Below, one piece after another: positions 1 through 8,564 of a DNA stretch of 49,050 nt. The notes beneath the pieces are model-generated. The model had not been told where the DNA came from. It was given only the letters and a program-made list of their open reading frames with translations, and did not search any database. Both the position numbers and the translations under genes were made by a program. The stretch covers positions 1 through 49,050 of the forward strand of contig NZ_QSPK01000011.1 of NCBI RefSeq assembly GCF_003436425.1, given 5' to 3'. The stretch is from Eubacterium sp. TM05-53 (lineage in GTDB: Bacteria > Bacillota_I > Bacilli_A > Erysipelotrichales > Erysipelotrichaceae). How positions within the stretch are numbered: the first letter of the stretch is position 1; each line of letters starts with the position of its first letter.

Positions 1-54
1 AATTTAGCTACTAATGCTTCTTTTATTTTTTAGTTATACAAATTCTGCAAAGTT

Positions 55-90
55 AAGGAACTATTTTTTTGAAATATATAGTTCTTTTTT
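55..90 (+). terminator. Possible intrinsic terminator of an upstream gene
   Basis: A 7-bp perfect inverted repeat (GAACTAT at 58-64, ATAGTTC at 78-84), extended by A-T and G-T pairs, is followed by six T. The stem is AT-rich, so termination may be weak. It would end a transcript entering from the left edge. Confidence 0.4.
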
Positions 91-99
91 ACAAAAGTG

Positions 100-108
100 T
101 GCTAAAAT
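100..108 (+). promoter_or_regulatory. Extended -10 promoter of malQ
   Basis: TG-C-TAAAAT at 100-108 fits an extended -10 element. No good -35 is seen 17 bp upstream. The predicted transcript starts near 115 and leaves a leader of about 29 nt before the ATG. Confidence 0.4.
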
Positions 109-143
109 AGAGGTAATGAAAGGGATTACAAAACGGTGATAAA

Positions 144-1613
144 ATGAATAGAAGTGCAGGAATCTTATGTCCTGTTTTCTCTATCCCTGCAAATCAAGGG
201 ATTGGTGATTTAGGGCAAAAAACAATTCGAATGATAGATATAATTGCGGATGCAGGGTATACAATATGGCAAATCTTACCTTTACAGATGACGGGTCCTA
301 CGCATTCTCCATATCAGACATATTCTAGTTTTGCGGGGGATCCAATCTATATTAACTTGGATCGTTTGTGTGAAATGGGGTTGTTGACGCAAAGTTCAAT
401 TGTGAATTGTAATAAGTTTAAAGACTTTGTTGAATATGACAAGATTCGTGAATTCAAGGAATCTTATTTTCAAAAGGCCTTTAAAGTTTTTAAAAAGGAA
501 TTTGATTCATTTAAAGAAGATTTTGAAGCATTTAAGCACGATGCATTTTGGCTAGAGGATTGGTCTGCCTACTCTTTATTCAAGAGTTTTTATAATGGAG
601 CTCCATGGTTTGAGTGGGAAGATGAATATAAAAACTGGCCAGAAAATCGTGATATTGATTTGAATGATTATAAAGATGAGATTTTTTATATCGAATTTTT
701 ACAGTTTATTTTCTATAAACAATTGGATGAAATTCAAATGTATGCACACGCAAGAAATCTAAAAATTATGGGAGATATACCATTCTATGTCGATTTAGAC
801 AGTGCGGATGTATGGTGTAATCGTGAAGCTTTCTTGTTGGATGAAGAAGGAAAACCAGAATATATTGCGGGTTGTCCACCGGATTATTTTAGTGAAACTG
901 GACAACGTTGGGGAATGCCAATTTATGATTTTAATGCCCAGGAAAAAAATGGATATCTTTTCTGGTGTAATCGTATGAGTTGGATGAATCGTTGTTACGA
1001 CATGGTGAGAATCGATCATTTCAGAGCATTTGATACATATTGGAAGATTCCAGAATCTTGTCCAACCGCAATTGAGGGTAAATGGATCTTGGGTCCTGCT
1101 CATAAATTGATTGATGCGATCTTAAAGGCATGCCCAGATATTGTCTTGGTGGCAGAAGATCTAGGTTTGATTCGTCCTGAAGTTATTGAACTTGAGGAAG
1201 ATTATGGAATTCCGGGTATGGATGTTTTATTGTTTAGAATGGAAGCTAAACAGTTAAAGAAAAAGGCAAAGAAAAACTCTGTTTTATATACGGGAACCCA
1301 TGATAATGCGACATGTAATGAGGATTATCATACGTATGATTCAAATAAGCGTATTAGTTTGCGCCGTTTCTTTAAAAACCAAGGCTACTCAAGCCGTGCC
1401 TTTAATGAAATGCTTTGTCAATTTGCGCTAGACAGCAATGCAGATACAGTTATTCTTCCTATTTGGGATATTTGTGGATATAAAGAAGAGGCTAGAATCA
1501 ATACGCCGGGAACGGTTTCGAATAAAAACTGGACTTGGAAATTAAAAGATTTTAAGACATTCCCAGATAAGGTTATGAAGACAAAGGAATGGATTGAAAA
1601 ATCGAATCGCTAA
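144..1613 (+). CDS. malQ: 4-alpha-glucanotransferase (amylomaltase, GH77)
   Basis: This cytoplasmic enzyme transfers alpha-1,4-glucan segments between maltodextrins and releases glucose in maltodextrin or glycogen use. The 489-residue length is normal for bacterial MalQ. The N-terminus has the family opening (AGILCPVFSIPANQGIGDLG). GH77 blocks are visible: DIPFYVDLDSADVW near 214, the nucleophile region RIDHFRAFDTYW near 290, VAEDLGLI near 337 and the transition-state Asp block TGTHDNAT near 387. It stands alone here with its own promoter and terminator and no maltose transporter beside it. The start has only a weak GGTGAT ribosome site but fits the family N-terminus. Confidence 0.95.
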   Translation: MNRSAGILCPVFSIPANQGIGDLGQKTIRMIDIIADAGYTIWQILPLQMTGPTHSPYQTYSSFAGDPIYINLDRLCEMGLLTQSSIVNCNKFKDFVEYDKIREFKESYFQKAFKVFKKEFDSFKEDFEAFKHDAFWLEDWSAYSLFKSFYNGAPWFEWEDEYKNWPENRDIDLNDYKDEIFYIEFLQFIFYKQLDEIQMYAHARNLKIMGDIPFYVDLDSADVWCNREAFLLDEEGKPEYIAGCPPDYFSETGQRWGMPIYDFNAQEKNGYLFWCNRMSWMNRCYDMVRIDHFRAFDTYWKIPESCPTAIEGKWILGPAHKLIDAILKACPDIVLVAEDLGLIRPEVIELEEDYGIPGMDVLLFRMEAKQLKKKAKKNSVLYTGTHDNATCNEDYHTYDSNKRISLRRFFKNQGYSSRAFNEMLCQFALDSNADTVILPIWDICGYKEEARINTPGTVSNKNWTWKLKDFKTFPDKVMKTKEWIEKSNR

Positions 1614-1638
1614 GGAGCATGTACTTGCTCCTTTTCTT
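1614..1638 (+). terminator. Intrinsic terminator of malQ
   Basis: GGAGCA, a six-base loop and TGCTCC start directly after the malQ stop codon and are followed by TTTTCTT. Confidence 0.8.
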
Positions 1639-1669
1639 GTAGGTTGTTAAAATAAGACTGAGGTGTAAA

Positions 1670-2248
1670 ATGATGAAAAAGTTAATAACGATTTTATGTT
1701 CTTTCGTTCTATGTATATCTATGTTTGGGTGTCAAAAAGAGACAAAGGATTATATCGCAAAGATTGAAGTGAAGGATTATGGAACAATTACGGTTAAGCT
1801 AGATGGAAAAACAGCGCCTATTACAGTGCAAAACTTTGTGGATCTTGCCAAATCAGGCTTTTATGATGGATTGACATTTCATCGTATTATTGAAGGATTC
1901 ATGATTCAGGGTGGTGATCCAAACGGAAATGGTACGGGTGGATCCGACAAAACAATCAAGGGTGAATTTAAAGAGAATGGCGTAAAGAACAACATCAAAC
2001 ATAAGCGTGGTGTTATTTCTATGGCAAGAAGTTCGGATTATGATTCGGCAAGTTCACAATTCTTTATTATGCAAGAAGACAATGAATCCTTAGATGGTCA
2101 ATATGCTGCCTTTGGACATGTCACAAAAGGAATGAAGGTTGTAGACAAGATTTGTGAGGATGCAGATCCAATGGATGATAATGGAACAATCGCAGAAAGT
2201 AAGCAGCCAGTCATCAAAAAAATTACAGTATCTGAAATTAACGACTAG
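1670..2248 (+). CDS. Cyclophilin-type peptidyl-prolyl isomerase, predicted lipoprotein
   Basis: It catalyses cis-trans isomerisation of prolyl bonds and probably helps fold exported proteins. Residues 1-20 are a lysine-rich, hydrophobic lipoprotein signal ending in a lipobox-like MFGC, so the mature protein should be lipid-anchored outside the membrane. Cyclophilin blocks follow: [20 protein letters not shown] near 70-90, SQFFIMQ near 130 and AAFGHV near 145. The 192-residue length is typical. Two ATG codons are adjacent. The second (1673) is 7 nt from the GAGGTG ribosome site at 1660-1665 and may be the one used. Confidence 0.93.
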   Translation: MMKKLITILCSFVLCISMFGCQKETKDYIAKIEVKDYGTITVKLDGKTAPITVQNFVDLAKSGFYDGLTFHRIIEGFMIQGGDPNGNGTGGSDKTIKGEFKENGVKNNIKHKRGVISMARSSDYDSASSQFFIMQEDNESLDGQYAAFGHVTKGMKVVDKICEDADPMDDNGTIAESKQPVIKKITVSEIND

Positions 2249-2269
2249 AGGAATCTAGTTGTTTTTTTT
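2240..2269 (+). terminator. Terminator overlapping the cyclophilin stop codon
   Basis: A 9-bp stem (2240-2248 with 2255-2263, one G-T pair) around a 6-nt loop runs into eight T. The left arm contains the last coding bases and the stop codon. Confidence 0.8.
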
Positions 2270-2271
2270 GT

Positions 2272-2323
2272 TTGACACCTCGAGTTAGTTATAGTAAACT
2301 CAATTTGTTTCAACTAACTGAGG
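2272..2323 (+). promoter_or_regulatory. Promoter with overlapping 12-bp inverted repeat (operator candidate)
   Basis: TTGACA at 2272-2277 is spaced 17 bp from TAAACT at 2295-2300. The arms CCTCGAGTTAGTT (2278-2290) and AACTAACTGAGG (2312-2323) form a dyad with one bulged base enclosing the -10 and the predicted start of transcription. A bound repressor would block the exporter operon. The regulator is not in this window. Confidence 0.6.
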
Positions 2324-2329
2324 TGGATT

Positions 2330-3994
2330 ATGATCAATAAAAAATTATTATTTTCGGTAAAAGAAAGTATTCCGTACATTAAAAAGAATGTGTTGTATCA
2401 ATGGATTGGACTTATTTGTAACGTATGTTCTACGGTTTGTTTATGTTGGATTATCACAAAAAATAGAAGTCTATCATTCATTGGAATTATTCTTGTATGC
2501 TTAATTGTTCGCTATATTGTAAATCAAAAGGCGATTGAAATGTCGTATCAATCCAGTCATATTGTAAAGGAAACGCTTCGTTCTCGTTTGTATAAAAAGT
2601 TAGCTAAAATAGGGAATAGTTATACAAATGAGTGGAGTACTGCCGAAATCGTACAGTTATCTAGTGAAGGTATTGAACAATTAGAAACCTATTTTGCGAA
2701 TTATATTCCGCAATTCTTTTATTCTTTAATTGCACCAATGACTTTGTTTATTGTCATTTCTTTTATGGATATGAAGGCAGCCTTGGTTTTACTGGTTTGT
2801 GTTCCTTTGATTCCTATGTCGATTGTGTTTGTACAAAAGTTTGCGAAAAGACTATTGAATCGTTATTGGGGACAATACACAAAGTTAGGAGATAGTTTTC
2901 TAGAAAATCTTCAGGGGTTAACTACGCTTAAAATTTATGAGGCCGATGGTCATTATCATGAAAAGATGAATGTGGAAAGTGAAAACTTTCGTAAGATCAC
3001 AATGCGTGTTTTGACAATGCAGTTAAATTCTATTACTGTTATGGATTTGGTTGCCTATGGAGGAAGTGCATTGGGGATTGTGTTTGCGTTAAGAGGCACA
3101 ACTGATTTATTTCAGACTCTATTCATTATTTTAATTTCTGCAGAATTCTTTATTCCTATGCGCCAGTTAGGGTCTTACTTTCATATTGCGATGAATGGTA
3201 TGGCAGCGAGTGATAAGTTGTTTGCGATATTAGAAATGGAAACAAAAGAGAAGCAAAATGTAAATATAAATAATTATTCGATTTCTGCATCCAATCTTCG
3301 ATTTGGATATACCGATAAAGAAGTCTTGCACGATATTTGTTTTGAAGCCAACAAAGGATTAATTGGTTTTGTAGGTGAGAGTGGCAGTGGTAAGAGTACG
3401 ATTGCCTCTTTATTGATGGGACAGTATCCAAATTATAGTGGGGAATTAAAGCTATCAAATTATGAAATCAAGGATATCAATATCTATCCATATGTGACTT
3501 TGGTTTCGTTGGAAAGCTACTTATTTAGTGGAAGTCTTAGAGATAATTTAGCTATGGCTAAAGAAGTATCAAAACAAGAGATGAATCGTGTATTAGAGAA
3601 GGTGGATATTCTTGATTTTGTGAATGAACAAGGTGGACTGGATATGTGTATTTTATAGGGTGGTAAAAACTTATCTGGAGGGCAAAGACAACGTTTAGTT
3701 TTAGCTAGAGCTTTATTGAAGGATTCACCAATCTACATCATGGATGAGGCAACAAGTAATATAGATGTGGAGAGTGAAAATAAAATCATGGAAGTTTTAT
3801 ATGAGTTGTCAAAAGAAAAGCTTGTGCTGTGTATTTCACATCGTCTGGCCAATTTAATCCATGCGGATCAAATCTATTGTTTAAAAGATGGAAATATTGT
3901 AGAGCGTGGAACACATGAAGTGTTGCTTCAAAAGAATGGTGTGTATTGTGACTTATTTAATACGCAAAAAGAATTAGAAAGATATGGTGCCTAA
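2330..3994 (+). pseudogene. ABC exporter subunit, CydD-like, interrupted by an amber codon
   Basis: This is the first half-transporter of a heterodimeric ABC exporter with a membrane domain at roughly 1-290 and an ATPase domain after it. Walker A (GESGSGKST) lies before an in-frame TAG at 3656-3658. The reading frame then continues without shift through the ABC signature LSGGQRQR, Walker B IYIMDEATSN and the H-loop SHRL to TAA at 3992-3994. Family members have a residue here just before GGKNLSGGQ, so CAG to TAG is the simplest explanation. The truncated product (442 aa) lacks the signature motif and Walker B and should be inactive unless the amber codon is read through. Related proteins are annotated as thiol (cysteine/glutathione) exporters. 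No cytochrome bd genes are nearby. Confidence 0.85.
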
Positions 3995-3995
3995 T

Positions 3996-5621
3996 ATGAG
4001 TACAATTCAAATATTTTCACGTTTAATAAAACTTGTATTTCCATTAACCGGATTTATGATTTGTGCCATCCTGATGGGTGTGGCAGGCTTTTTATGTGCC
4101 ATCTTTATTCCAGTGCTTTCAAGTATGGCCTTAGTAAATAATCCACTATTTAGTTTTCATACGATTGAGGTTTTATTATTTGTGTGTGCACTTTTAAGAG
4201 GAATCTTGCGCTATGCAGAGCAGGCATGTAATCACTATATTGCCTTTAAATTGTTGGCACGTATTCGTAATCAGGTGTTTGGTGCACTAAGAAAATTGTG
4301 TCCTGCAAAACTGGAAGTAAAAGATAAGGGAAGCTTAATTTCTTTAATTACTTCGGATATTGAACTATTGGAAGTTTTTTATGCACATACGATTTCTCCG
4401 ATTTGTATTGCGCTTGTCACAAGTCTAGTTTGTGTGGGTATTCAAATGCAGTTTGGATGGATTTATGGACTTTACTCACTTTTAGCTTATGTTGTAATAG
4501 GGGTGGTTTTGCCAATTTATATTTCTAAACAATCTAGACAGATTGGTGTAGAGTATCGTAAAGAAGCTGCCAATCTAAATAGTTATGTATTAGAGAGTAT
4601 GCGTGGTTTAAAGGAAAGTATGCAGTATATGGATACAGAAAATCGTTTAATGGGGTTGAATGAGAGAACTTCTATTTTGGCTACACGCGAAAAGGAATTG
4701 AAGCATTTTCAAGCTAAGACAATTTCATTAACGAATCTATGTGTTGTCTTATTATCATTGGGTTTATGTTTGATTCATGTATCTACGAAGAGTTCAATTC
4801 AATCAACGATTGTATCGAGTGTTCTTCAAATATCTTCTTTTGGACCTGTCATCGCATTGGCAAATTTGGGTTCAACTTTATCACAGACCATTGGAGCTGG
4901 ACAAAGAGTTATATCCCTTTTAGATGAGTCACCTATGGTTGAAGAAGTAGAGAATGGAAAAGAAGCTCAATTTAAAATGGTAGATGTATCTTCTGTAGAT
5001 TTTGCGTATGAAGAAGAACAAATCTTAAAGGATATGAATTTAAAGATTCAAGAAAATGAAGTGATTGGAATTCAAGGAAAGAGCGGCAGTGGAAAGAGTA
5101 CGTTGTTGAAATTGTTGATGCGTTTCTGGGATGTTTCTAAAGGAAATATCTTCGTGGATGGTATTGATATTAAGCATTTAAATACTTCCAATTTAAGAAA
5201 GAATGAAGGATATGTCACGCAGGAAACGATTCTTTTCCATGATACGATTGAGAATAATTTAAGAGTCGCTAAGCAGGATGCGACAATAGATGAAATTGAA
5301 GTGGCTTGTAAGAAGGCGAATATTCATGAGTACATCCAGTCGTTGCCAAATGGCTATAAAACAATGGTGGAAGAATTGGGTAGTTCATTATCCTGCGGCG
5401 AAAGACAAAGGATGGGTCTTGCGCGTATGTTCTTGCATGATGCGAAACTTGTTTTATTGGATGAGCCTACAAGTAACTTGGATAGCTTAAATGAGGGGGT
5501 TATTTTAAAATCAATCTATGAAGAAAGAAAAGATAAAACCATTGTTTTTGTATCACATCGAGAATCAACTTTATCACATTGCGATCGTGTGATTCATATG
5601 GAATCTGAAAGGGTCAGTTAA
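3996..5621 (+). CDS. ABC exporter subunit, CydC-like permease-ATPase
   Basis: This is the second half-transporter, with about six membrane segments in residues 1-290 and an ATPase domain after them. Walker A is GKSGSGKST, Walker B LVLLDEPTSNLD and the switch His sits in FVSHRES. The signature is LSCGERQR, a degenerate form of LSGGQ. Unequal ATP sites of this kind are common in heterodimeric exporters. An in-frame ATG exists at 3984, but the ATG at 3996 in TAATATG gives translational coupling to the preceding gene and better matches relatives. It needs the broken partner upstream to work, so its function in this strain is doubtful. Substrate is inferred only from family. Confidence 0.85.
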   Translation: MSTIQIFSRLIKLVFPLTGFMICAILMGVAGFLCAIFIPVLSSMALVNNPLFSFHTIEVLLFVCALLRGILRYAEQACNHYIAFKLLARIRNQVFGALRKLCPAKLEVKDKGSLISLITSDIELLEVFYAHTISPICIALVTSLVCVGIQMQFGWIYGLYSLLAYVVIGVVLPIYISKQSRQIGVEYRKEAANLNSYVLESMRGLKESMQYMDTENRLMGLNERTSILATREKELKHFQAKTISLTNLCVVLLSLGLCLIHVSTKSSIQSTIVSSVLQISSFGPVIALANLGSTLSQTIGAGQRVISLLDESPMVEEVENGKEAQFKMVDVSSVDFAYEEEQILKDMNLKIQENEVIGIQGKSGSGKSTLLKLLMRFWDVSKGNIFVDGIDIKHLNTSNLRKNEGYVTQETILFHDTIENNLRVAKQDATIDEIEVACKKANIHEYIQSLPNGYKTMVEELGSSLSCGERQRMGLARMFLHDAKLVLLDEPTSNLDSLNEGVILKSIYEERKDKTIVFVSHRESTLSHCDRVIHMESERVS

Positions 5622-5924
5622 TGGATAAGCGAGAAAAAGAAATGCACACAGTGTATGAAATGATACTTTTGTATTGCAGAAAGAATCATAAAGAAAAAGA
5701 ATTGTGTCCAGAATGTTTAAACTTATATGAATATGCAAGGATGCGCATTGAAGTGTCCGTTCATGGAAACGAAAACGTTTTGTTCGCAATGTAAGGTGCA
5801 TTGTTACAAAACAAAACAAAGAGAACAGATACGAAAAGTGATGCGCTTTTCTGGGCCTAGAATGTTGGTGTATCATCCAGTTATGGCGATTCGTCATTTG
5901 TACTATCAAATTACAGATAAATAG
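5621..5924 (+). pseudogene. YgbA-like (nitrous-oxide-stimulated promoter family) gene with frameshift
   Basis: The ATG overlaps the exporter stop as TAATG. Frame 1 encodes a start typical of the family (REKE, a YCRKNH block and LCPECLNLYEYARMRIE). It then goes out of frame and stops at 5792-5794. The rest of the family signature continues one frame over, from about 5750 to the TAG at 5922-5924: KCPFMETKTFC, CKVHCYK, VMRFSGPRML and HPVMAIRH. Aligning the halves suggests two A lost at 5750-5753 (GAAAAG to GAAG), though one inserted base is also possible. The Cys pairs suggest metal binding. In Escherichia coli ygbA belongs to the NsrR nitric-oxide regulon. It could be a pseudogene, a recoding site or an assembly error. 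Confidence 0.8.
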
Positions 5925-6032
5925 GAAAAATATGCATGTTGATCGAAAATAAGTTCGAAAAATATGAATTTTTGTTTAAAATAACTTAGAAAAATATGCA
6001 TAAAAGTAAAAAATATCCTCGAAAAATATGCA
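5925..6032 (+). repeat. Four 12-bp motifs at exact 32-bp spacing (iteron-like)
   Basis: GAAAAATATGCA begins at 5925, 5957 (variant GAAAAATATGAA), 5989 and 6021. Each step is exactly 32 bp, about three helical turns, so all copies face the same side of DNA. The 20-bp intervals differ in sequence. The last copy overlaps the -35 region of the downstream ATPase gene. This looks like a cooperative protein-binding array rather than a CRISPR. Confidence 0.8.
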
Positions 6033-6036
6033 AAAA

Positions 6037-6045
6037 TGATATAAT
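6037..6045 (+). promoter_or_regulatory. Extended -10 promoter of the DUF4143 ATPase gene
   Basis: TGATATAAT at 6037-6045 is a perfect extended -10. The predicted start is near 6052, so the leader is about 11 nt and is mostly the AGGAGG ribosome site at 6052-6057. Confidence 0.6.
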
Positions 6046-6062
6046 GGGATTAGGAGGTGCCT

Positions 6063-7358
6063 ATGTTAAGAAGAAAGTTTTATAATACTTTATTGAAATG
6101 GTCAAAAGAAAAAAATCAAGAGTGTTTATTGGTTCGTGGTGCAAGGCAAATTGGTAAGACATATATTATTGATTATTTTGGAAAGAATAATTATAAGAGC
6201 TATATTTATATAAATTTCATTGAGAATCCACAATTAAAGACTATATTTGAAAACTCATTATCGGCAGAAGAGATTTTTTCGAGAATGACATTGGTGATGC
6301 CTCATATACGATTCATTGAAGGGGATACATTGATTTTCTTGGATGAAATTCAAGAATGTCCGAATGCACGTACGGCATTGAAATTTTTGGCATTAGATAA
6401 TAGATATGATGTAGTCGCAAGTGGTTCATTATTGGGTATCAGTTATAAGGAAGTAACGAGTATACCGGTTGGCTACGAGTTATCGGTTACAATGTATGGC
6501 TTAGATTTTGAAGAATTTTTGTGGGCAAAAGGATATAGTGAAAATTCATTAGAGATATTAAAAAAATATTATGATTCAAAAGAAAGAATTCCTGAGGAAA
6601 TACATAATCAATTTATGCGATTGATTCGTGAATATATTGTCGTAGGTGGAATGCCTGCTGTTGTGCAAACATATTTAGACTCAAATCATTTTGGACAAGT
6701 ACAAAAAGTTCAGGAACAAATTATTTCAAGCTATATGGATGATATTTCAAAATATGCTTCATCATCTGAAAAACCAAAGGTAAAGAATTGTTACATGTCG
6801 GTTACGAAGCAACTTGCAAAAGAGAATAAAAAATTTCAGTTTTCGGTTGTGGAATCTAAGGCTACCGCAAGAAAATTTGAAAATAGTATTGAGTGGTTAA
6901 GAGATGCTGGGCTTGTATGGCTGTGTAAAAATGTGTCAGCGTGCCTATTTCCTTTGGCCGGATATGAAAATGATAAATTCTACAAGATGTATTTAACGGA
7001 TTTAGGCTTGTTGGTCGCAATGTATGGTTTTGAAATGAAACAAGCTATATTGGATGATACTTTAACGGGTCCAGTGAAGGGTGGTATATATGAAAACCTG
7101 ATAGCGGATATTTTAATGAAAAGTCATCATACGCTTCACTATTACCAAAATAAGAATTTAGAAATAGAATTTTTGATTGAACAAAGCACAAAAGTAATTC
7201 CAATCGAAGTGAAGGCTGGAAACAATCGTTCGCAATCCATGGATCAATTGTTGAAAAATGAAAATATTCCTTATGGATATAAATTTGTGAATGGAAATTG
7301 TGGAATTCATGGCAAAAAAATTACTCTTCCATTATACTTAGCTATGTACGTAGATTAG
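6063..7358 (+). CDS. AAA-family ATPase with DUF4143 domain
   Basis: The N-terminal AAA_14 domain has Walker A (GARQIGKTY, near 25) and Walker B (LIFLDEIQECP, near 95). The C-terminal DUF4143 has the usual PIEVKAG nuclease-like patch near 380. Such proteins are abundant and multicopy in gut Firmicutes, often linked to mobile or defence regions, and their function is not established. The strong ribosome site AGGAGG ends 5 nt before ATG 6063, which is preferred over the GTG at 6057. The 431-residue length is usual. The phased motif array upstream implies specific regulation, possibly by the protein itself (inference). Confidence 0.88.
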   Translation: MLRRKFYNTLLKWSKEKNQECLLVRGARQIGKTYIIDYFGKNNYKSYIYINFIENPQLKTIFENSLSAEEIFSRMTLVMPHIRFIEGDTLIFLDEIQECPNARTALKFLALDNRYDVVASGSLLGISYKEVTSIPVGYELSVTMYGLDFEEFLWAKGYSENSLEILKKYYDSKERIPEEIHNQFMRLIREYIVVGGMPAVVQTYLDSNHFGQVQKVQEQIISSYMDDISKYASSSEKPKVKNCYMSVTKQLAKENKKFQFSVVESKATARKFENSIEWLRDAGLVWLCKNVSACLFPLAGYENDKFYKMYLTDLGLLVAMYGFEMKQAILDDTLTGPVKGGIYENLIADILMKSHHTLHYYQNKNLEIEFLIEQSTKVIPIEVKAGNNRSQSMDQLLKNENIPYGYKFVNGNCGIHGKKITLPLYLAMYVD

Positions 7359-7370
7359 GTTGGGTTAAAA

Positions 7371-8228
7371 ATGAGAGAAAATGTTGAAAAGTATATTGAG
7401 TTAATTGTAGGAAGTATCTTACTTTCTTTAGGGATTTATTTATTTGTGACCCCGAATGGAATCAACTTTGGCGGTGCCATTGGGGTTGCACAGATCATTG
7501 AGTATTTTATTTTAAAGATGATACCGAGTCTTGGACACATGAACTTGGTGGGTGTCATTAACTTTATGATCAATATTCCTTTGTTTGTGATGGGATTTAA
7601 AATCATGAATAAAGAGTTTTGTATCAAGACTGTCATTAGTTTAGTGGTTCAAACGATTACACTATCGATTTTGCCAAAACAATCCTTTGTGATTATGCCA
7701 GATATGCTTTCAAATTGTATTTTTGGAGCCTTAATGTGTGGTATTGGAGTTGGACTTGCTTTACAGAGCAGTGGATGTTGTGGTGGTATGGATATTGCCG
7801 GAGTTTGTTTATCGAAGACAAAACCAGGCTTTTCGGTAGGTAAGCTATCGATTATTATCAATTCGATCCTATTTACAATTTGTGCCTTTATATTTGATTT
7901 ACAGACATCCCTTTATTCTATTATCTTTGTGGCTATTCTTTATTTTATTAGTGATCGTATCCACTATCAGAATATCAACATGACCGTACTGATTTTCACA
8001 AAGAAAGAAAACATGAAGAATGTGATCATGGAAAGAACAGGTCGTGGTGTAACGTACTGGATGGGTAAAGGTGCTTATACAGATACAGAACAGTATATTT
8101 TATTTTGTGCTGTAAATAAGTATGAGATTCGTAACTTCAAAAAAATTGTCAATGAAATTGATCCAAAGGCCTTTGTGACAATTAGTGAGGATCAAGAAAT
8201 TGATGGTGGATTTGAAAAGAGATTGTGA
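7371..8228 (+). CDS. YitT family membrane protein (DUF161/DUF2179)
   Basis: There are five or six membrane segments in residues 1-205, including the motif SSGCCGGMDI near 138. A soluble DUF2179 domain follows in about 210-280, with TGRGVTYWMGKGAY near 225. The family is of unknown function, with transport or regulatory roles suggested. It starts 12 nt after the ATPase gene and may be cotranscribed with it. The ribosome site is weak. It ends just before a bidirectional terminator. Confidence 0.9.
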   Translation: MRENVEKYIELIVGSILLSLGIYLFVTPNGINFGGAIGVAQIIEYFILKMIPSLGHMNLVGVINFMINIPLFVMGFKIMNKEFCIKTVISLVVQTITLSILPKQSFVIMPDMLSNCIFGALMCGIGVGLALQSSGCCGGMDIAGVCLSKTKPGFSVGKLSIIINSILFTICAFIFDLQTSLYSIIFVAILYFISDRIHYQNINMTVLIFTKKENMKNVIMERTGRGVTYWMGKGAYTDTEQYILFCAVNKYEIRNFKKIVNEIDPKAFVTISEDQEIDGGFEKRL

Positions 8229-8233
8229 TGTAG

Positions 8234-8280
8234 TAAAAACTACCTACAAACTTTGCTAGAGTTGGCGTAGGTAGTTTTTA
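8234..8280. terminator. Bidirectional terminator between YitT and a small peptide gene
   Basis: A 14-bp perfect stem (8234-8247 with 8267-8280) carries A5 on the left and T5 on the right, so it can end transcription on both strands: yitT from the left and the small toxin gene from the right. Confidence 0.85.
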
Positions 8281-8305
8281 TATTGTTTATTCATTTTCGT
8301 TTGAT

Positions 8306-8398
8306 TCATTCAATCAAAAGCTGAATCACAAAGCCAATTAGTGTCGTATAGATTGCCAATACTGAAATCAGTAATACAAGTACTTCATAATTGTTCAT
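8306..8398 (-). CDS. Predicted type I toxin, holin-like TxpA/BsrG-style peptide (30 aa)
   Basis: A 30-residue peptide begins MNNYEVLVLLIS and has one hydrophobic helix over about residues 6-28, ending in an acidic residue. The ribosome site AGGAGG (8407-8412) lies 8 nt upstream of the ATG, which is strong for so short a frame. Size, the Y-E near the N-terminus and the single membrane helix match the holin-like type I toxin family of Firmicutes, which damages membranes when not silenced by antisense RNA. The mRNA probably starts near 8445 and begins with a hairpin. No antitoxin RNA was identified with certainty. Confidence 0.65.
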   Translation of the reverse strand: MNNYEVLVLLISVLAIYTTLIGFVIQLLIE

Positions 8399-8406
8399 GA
8401 CTACCA

Positions 8407-8457
8407 CCTCCTAATAACGCCAGAGGTTCTTATACGCGCTCTGGGATTGTCATTAAA
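8407..8457 (-). promoter_or_regulatory. Promoter, 5' hairpin and ribosome site of the small toxin gene
   Basis: On the minus strand a TTTAAT -10 (8452-8457) precedes a hairpin (CCAGAG 8420-8425 with CTCTGG 8439-8444) and the AGGAGG ribosome site. ACCTC just after the hairpin can pair with GAGGT of the ribosome site, so translation may be structurally repressed, as in known type I toxin mRNAs. Confidence 0.45.
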
Positions 8458-8538
8458 ATGCAATGATAAATCCATTCCCAAAAGTATACATATGCTTGCT
8501 GCTTGTAAAGGTTCAATGTGAAAAAGACATTAAAACAC

Positions 8539-8564
8539 AAAAAAAGGAACGATTATTTCGCTCC
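8539..8564 (-). terminator. Terminator of the GltD-like gene
   Basis: Read on the minus strand, GGAGCGA, loop AATAA and TCGTTCC are followed by seven T. The stop codon of the flavoprotein gene lies in the loop. Confidence 0.75.

Noticed and set aside
2330..3994. Two separate genes (442 aa and 92 aa) instead of one interrupted gene
   Set aside because: The frame is continuous across a single TAG and the split falls inside a conserved ATPase motif block.
5925..6032. Evenly spaced repeats considered as a CRISPR array
   Set aside because: The conserved part is only 12 bp with 20-bp intervals, the copies overlap a promoter and no cas genes are present.
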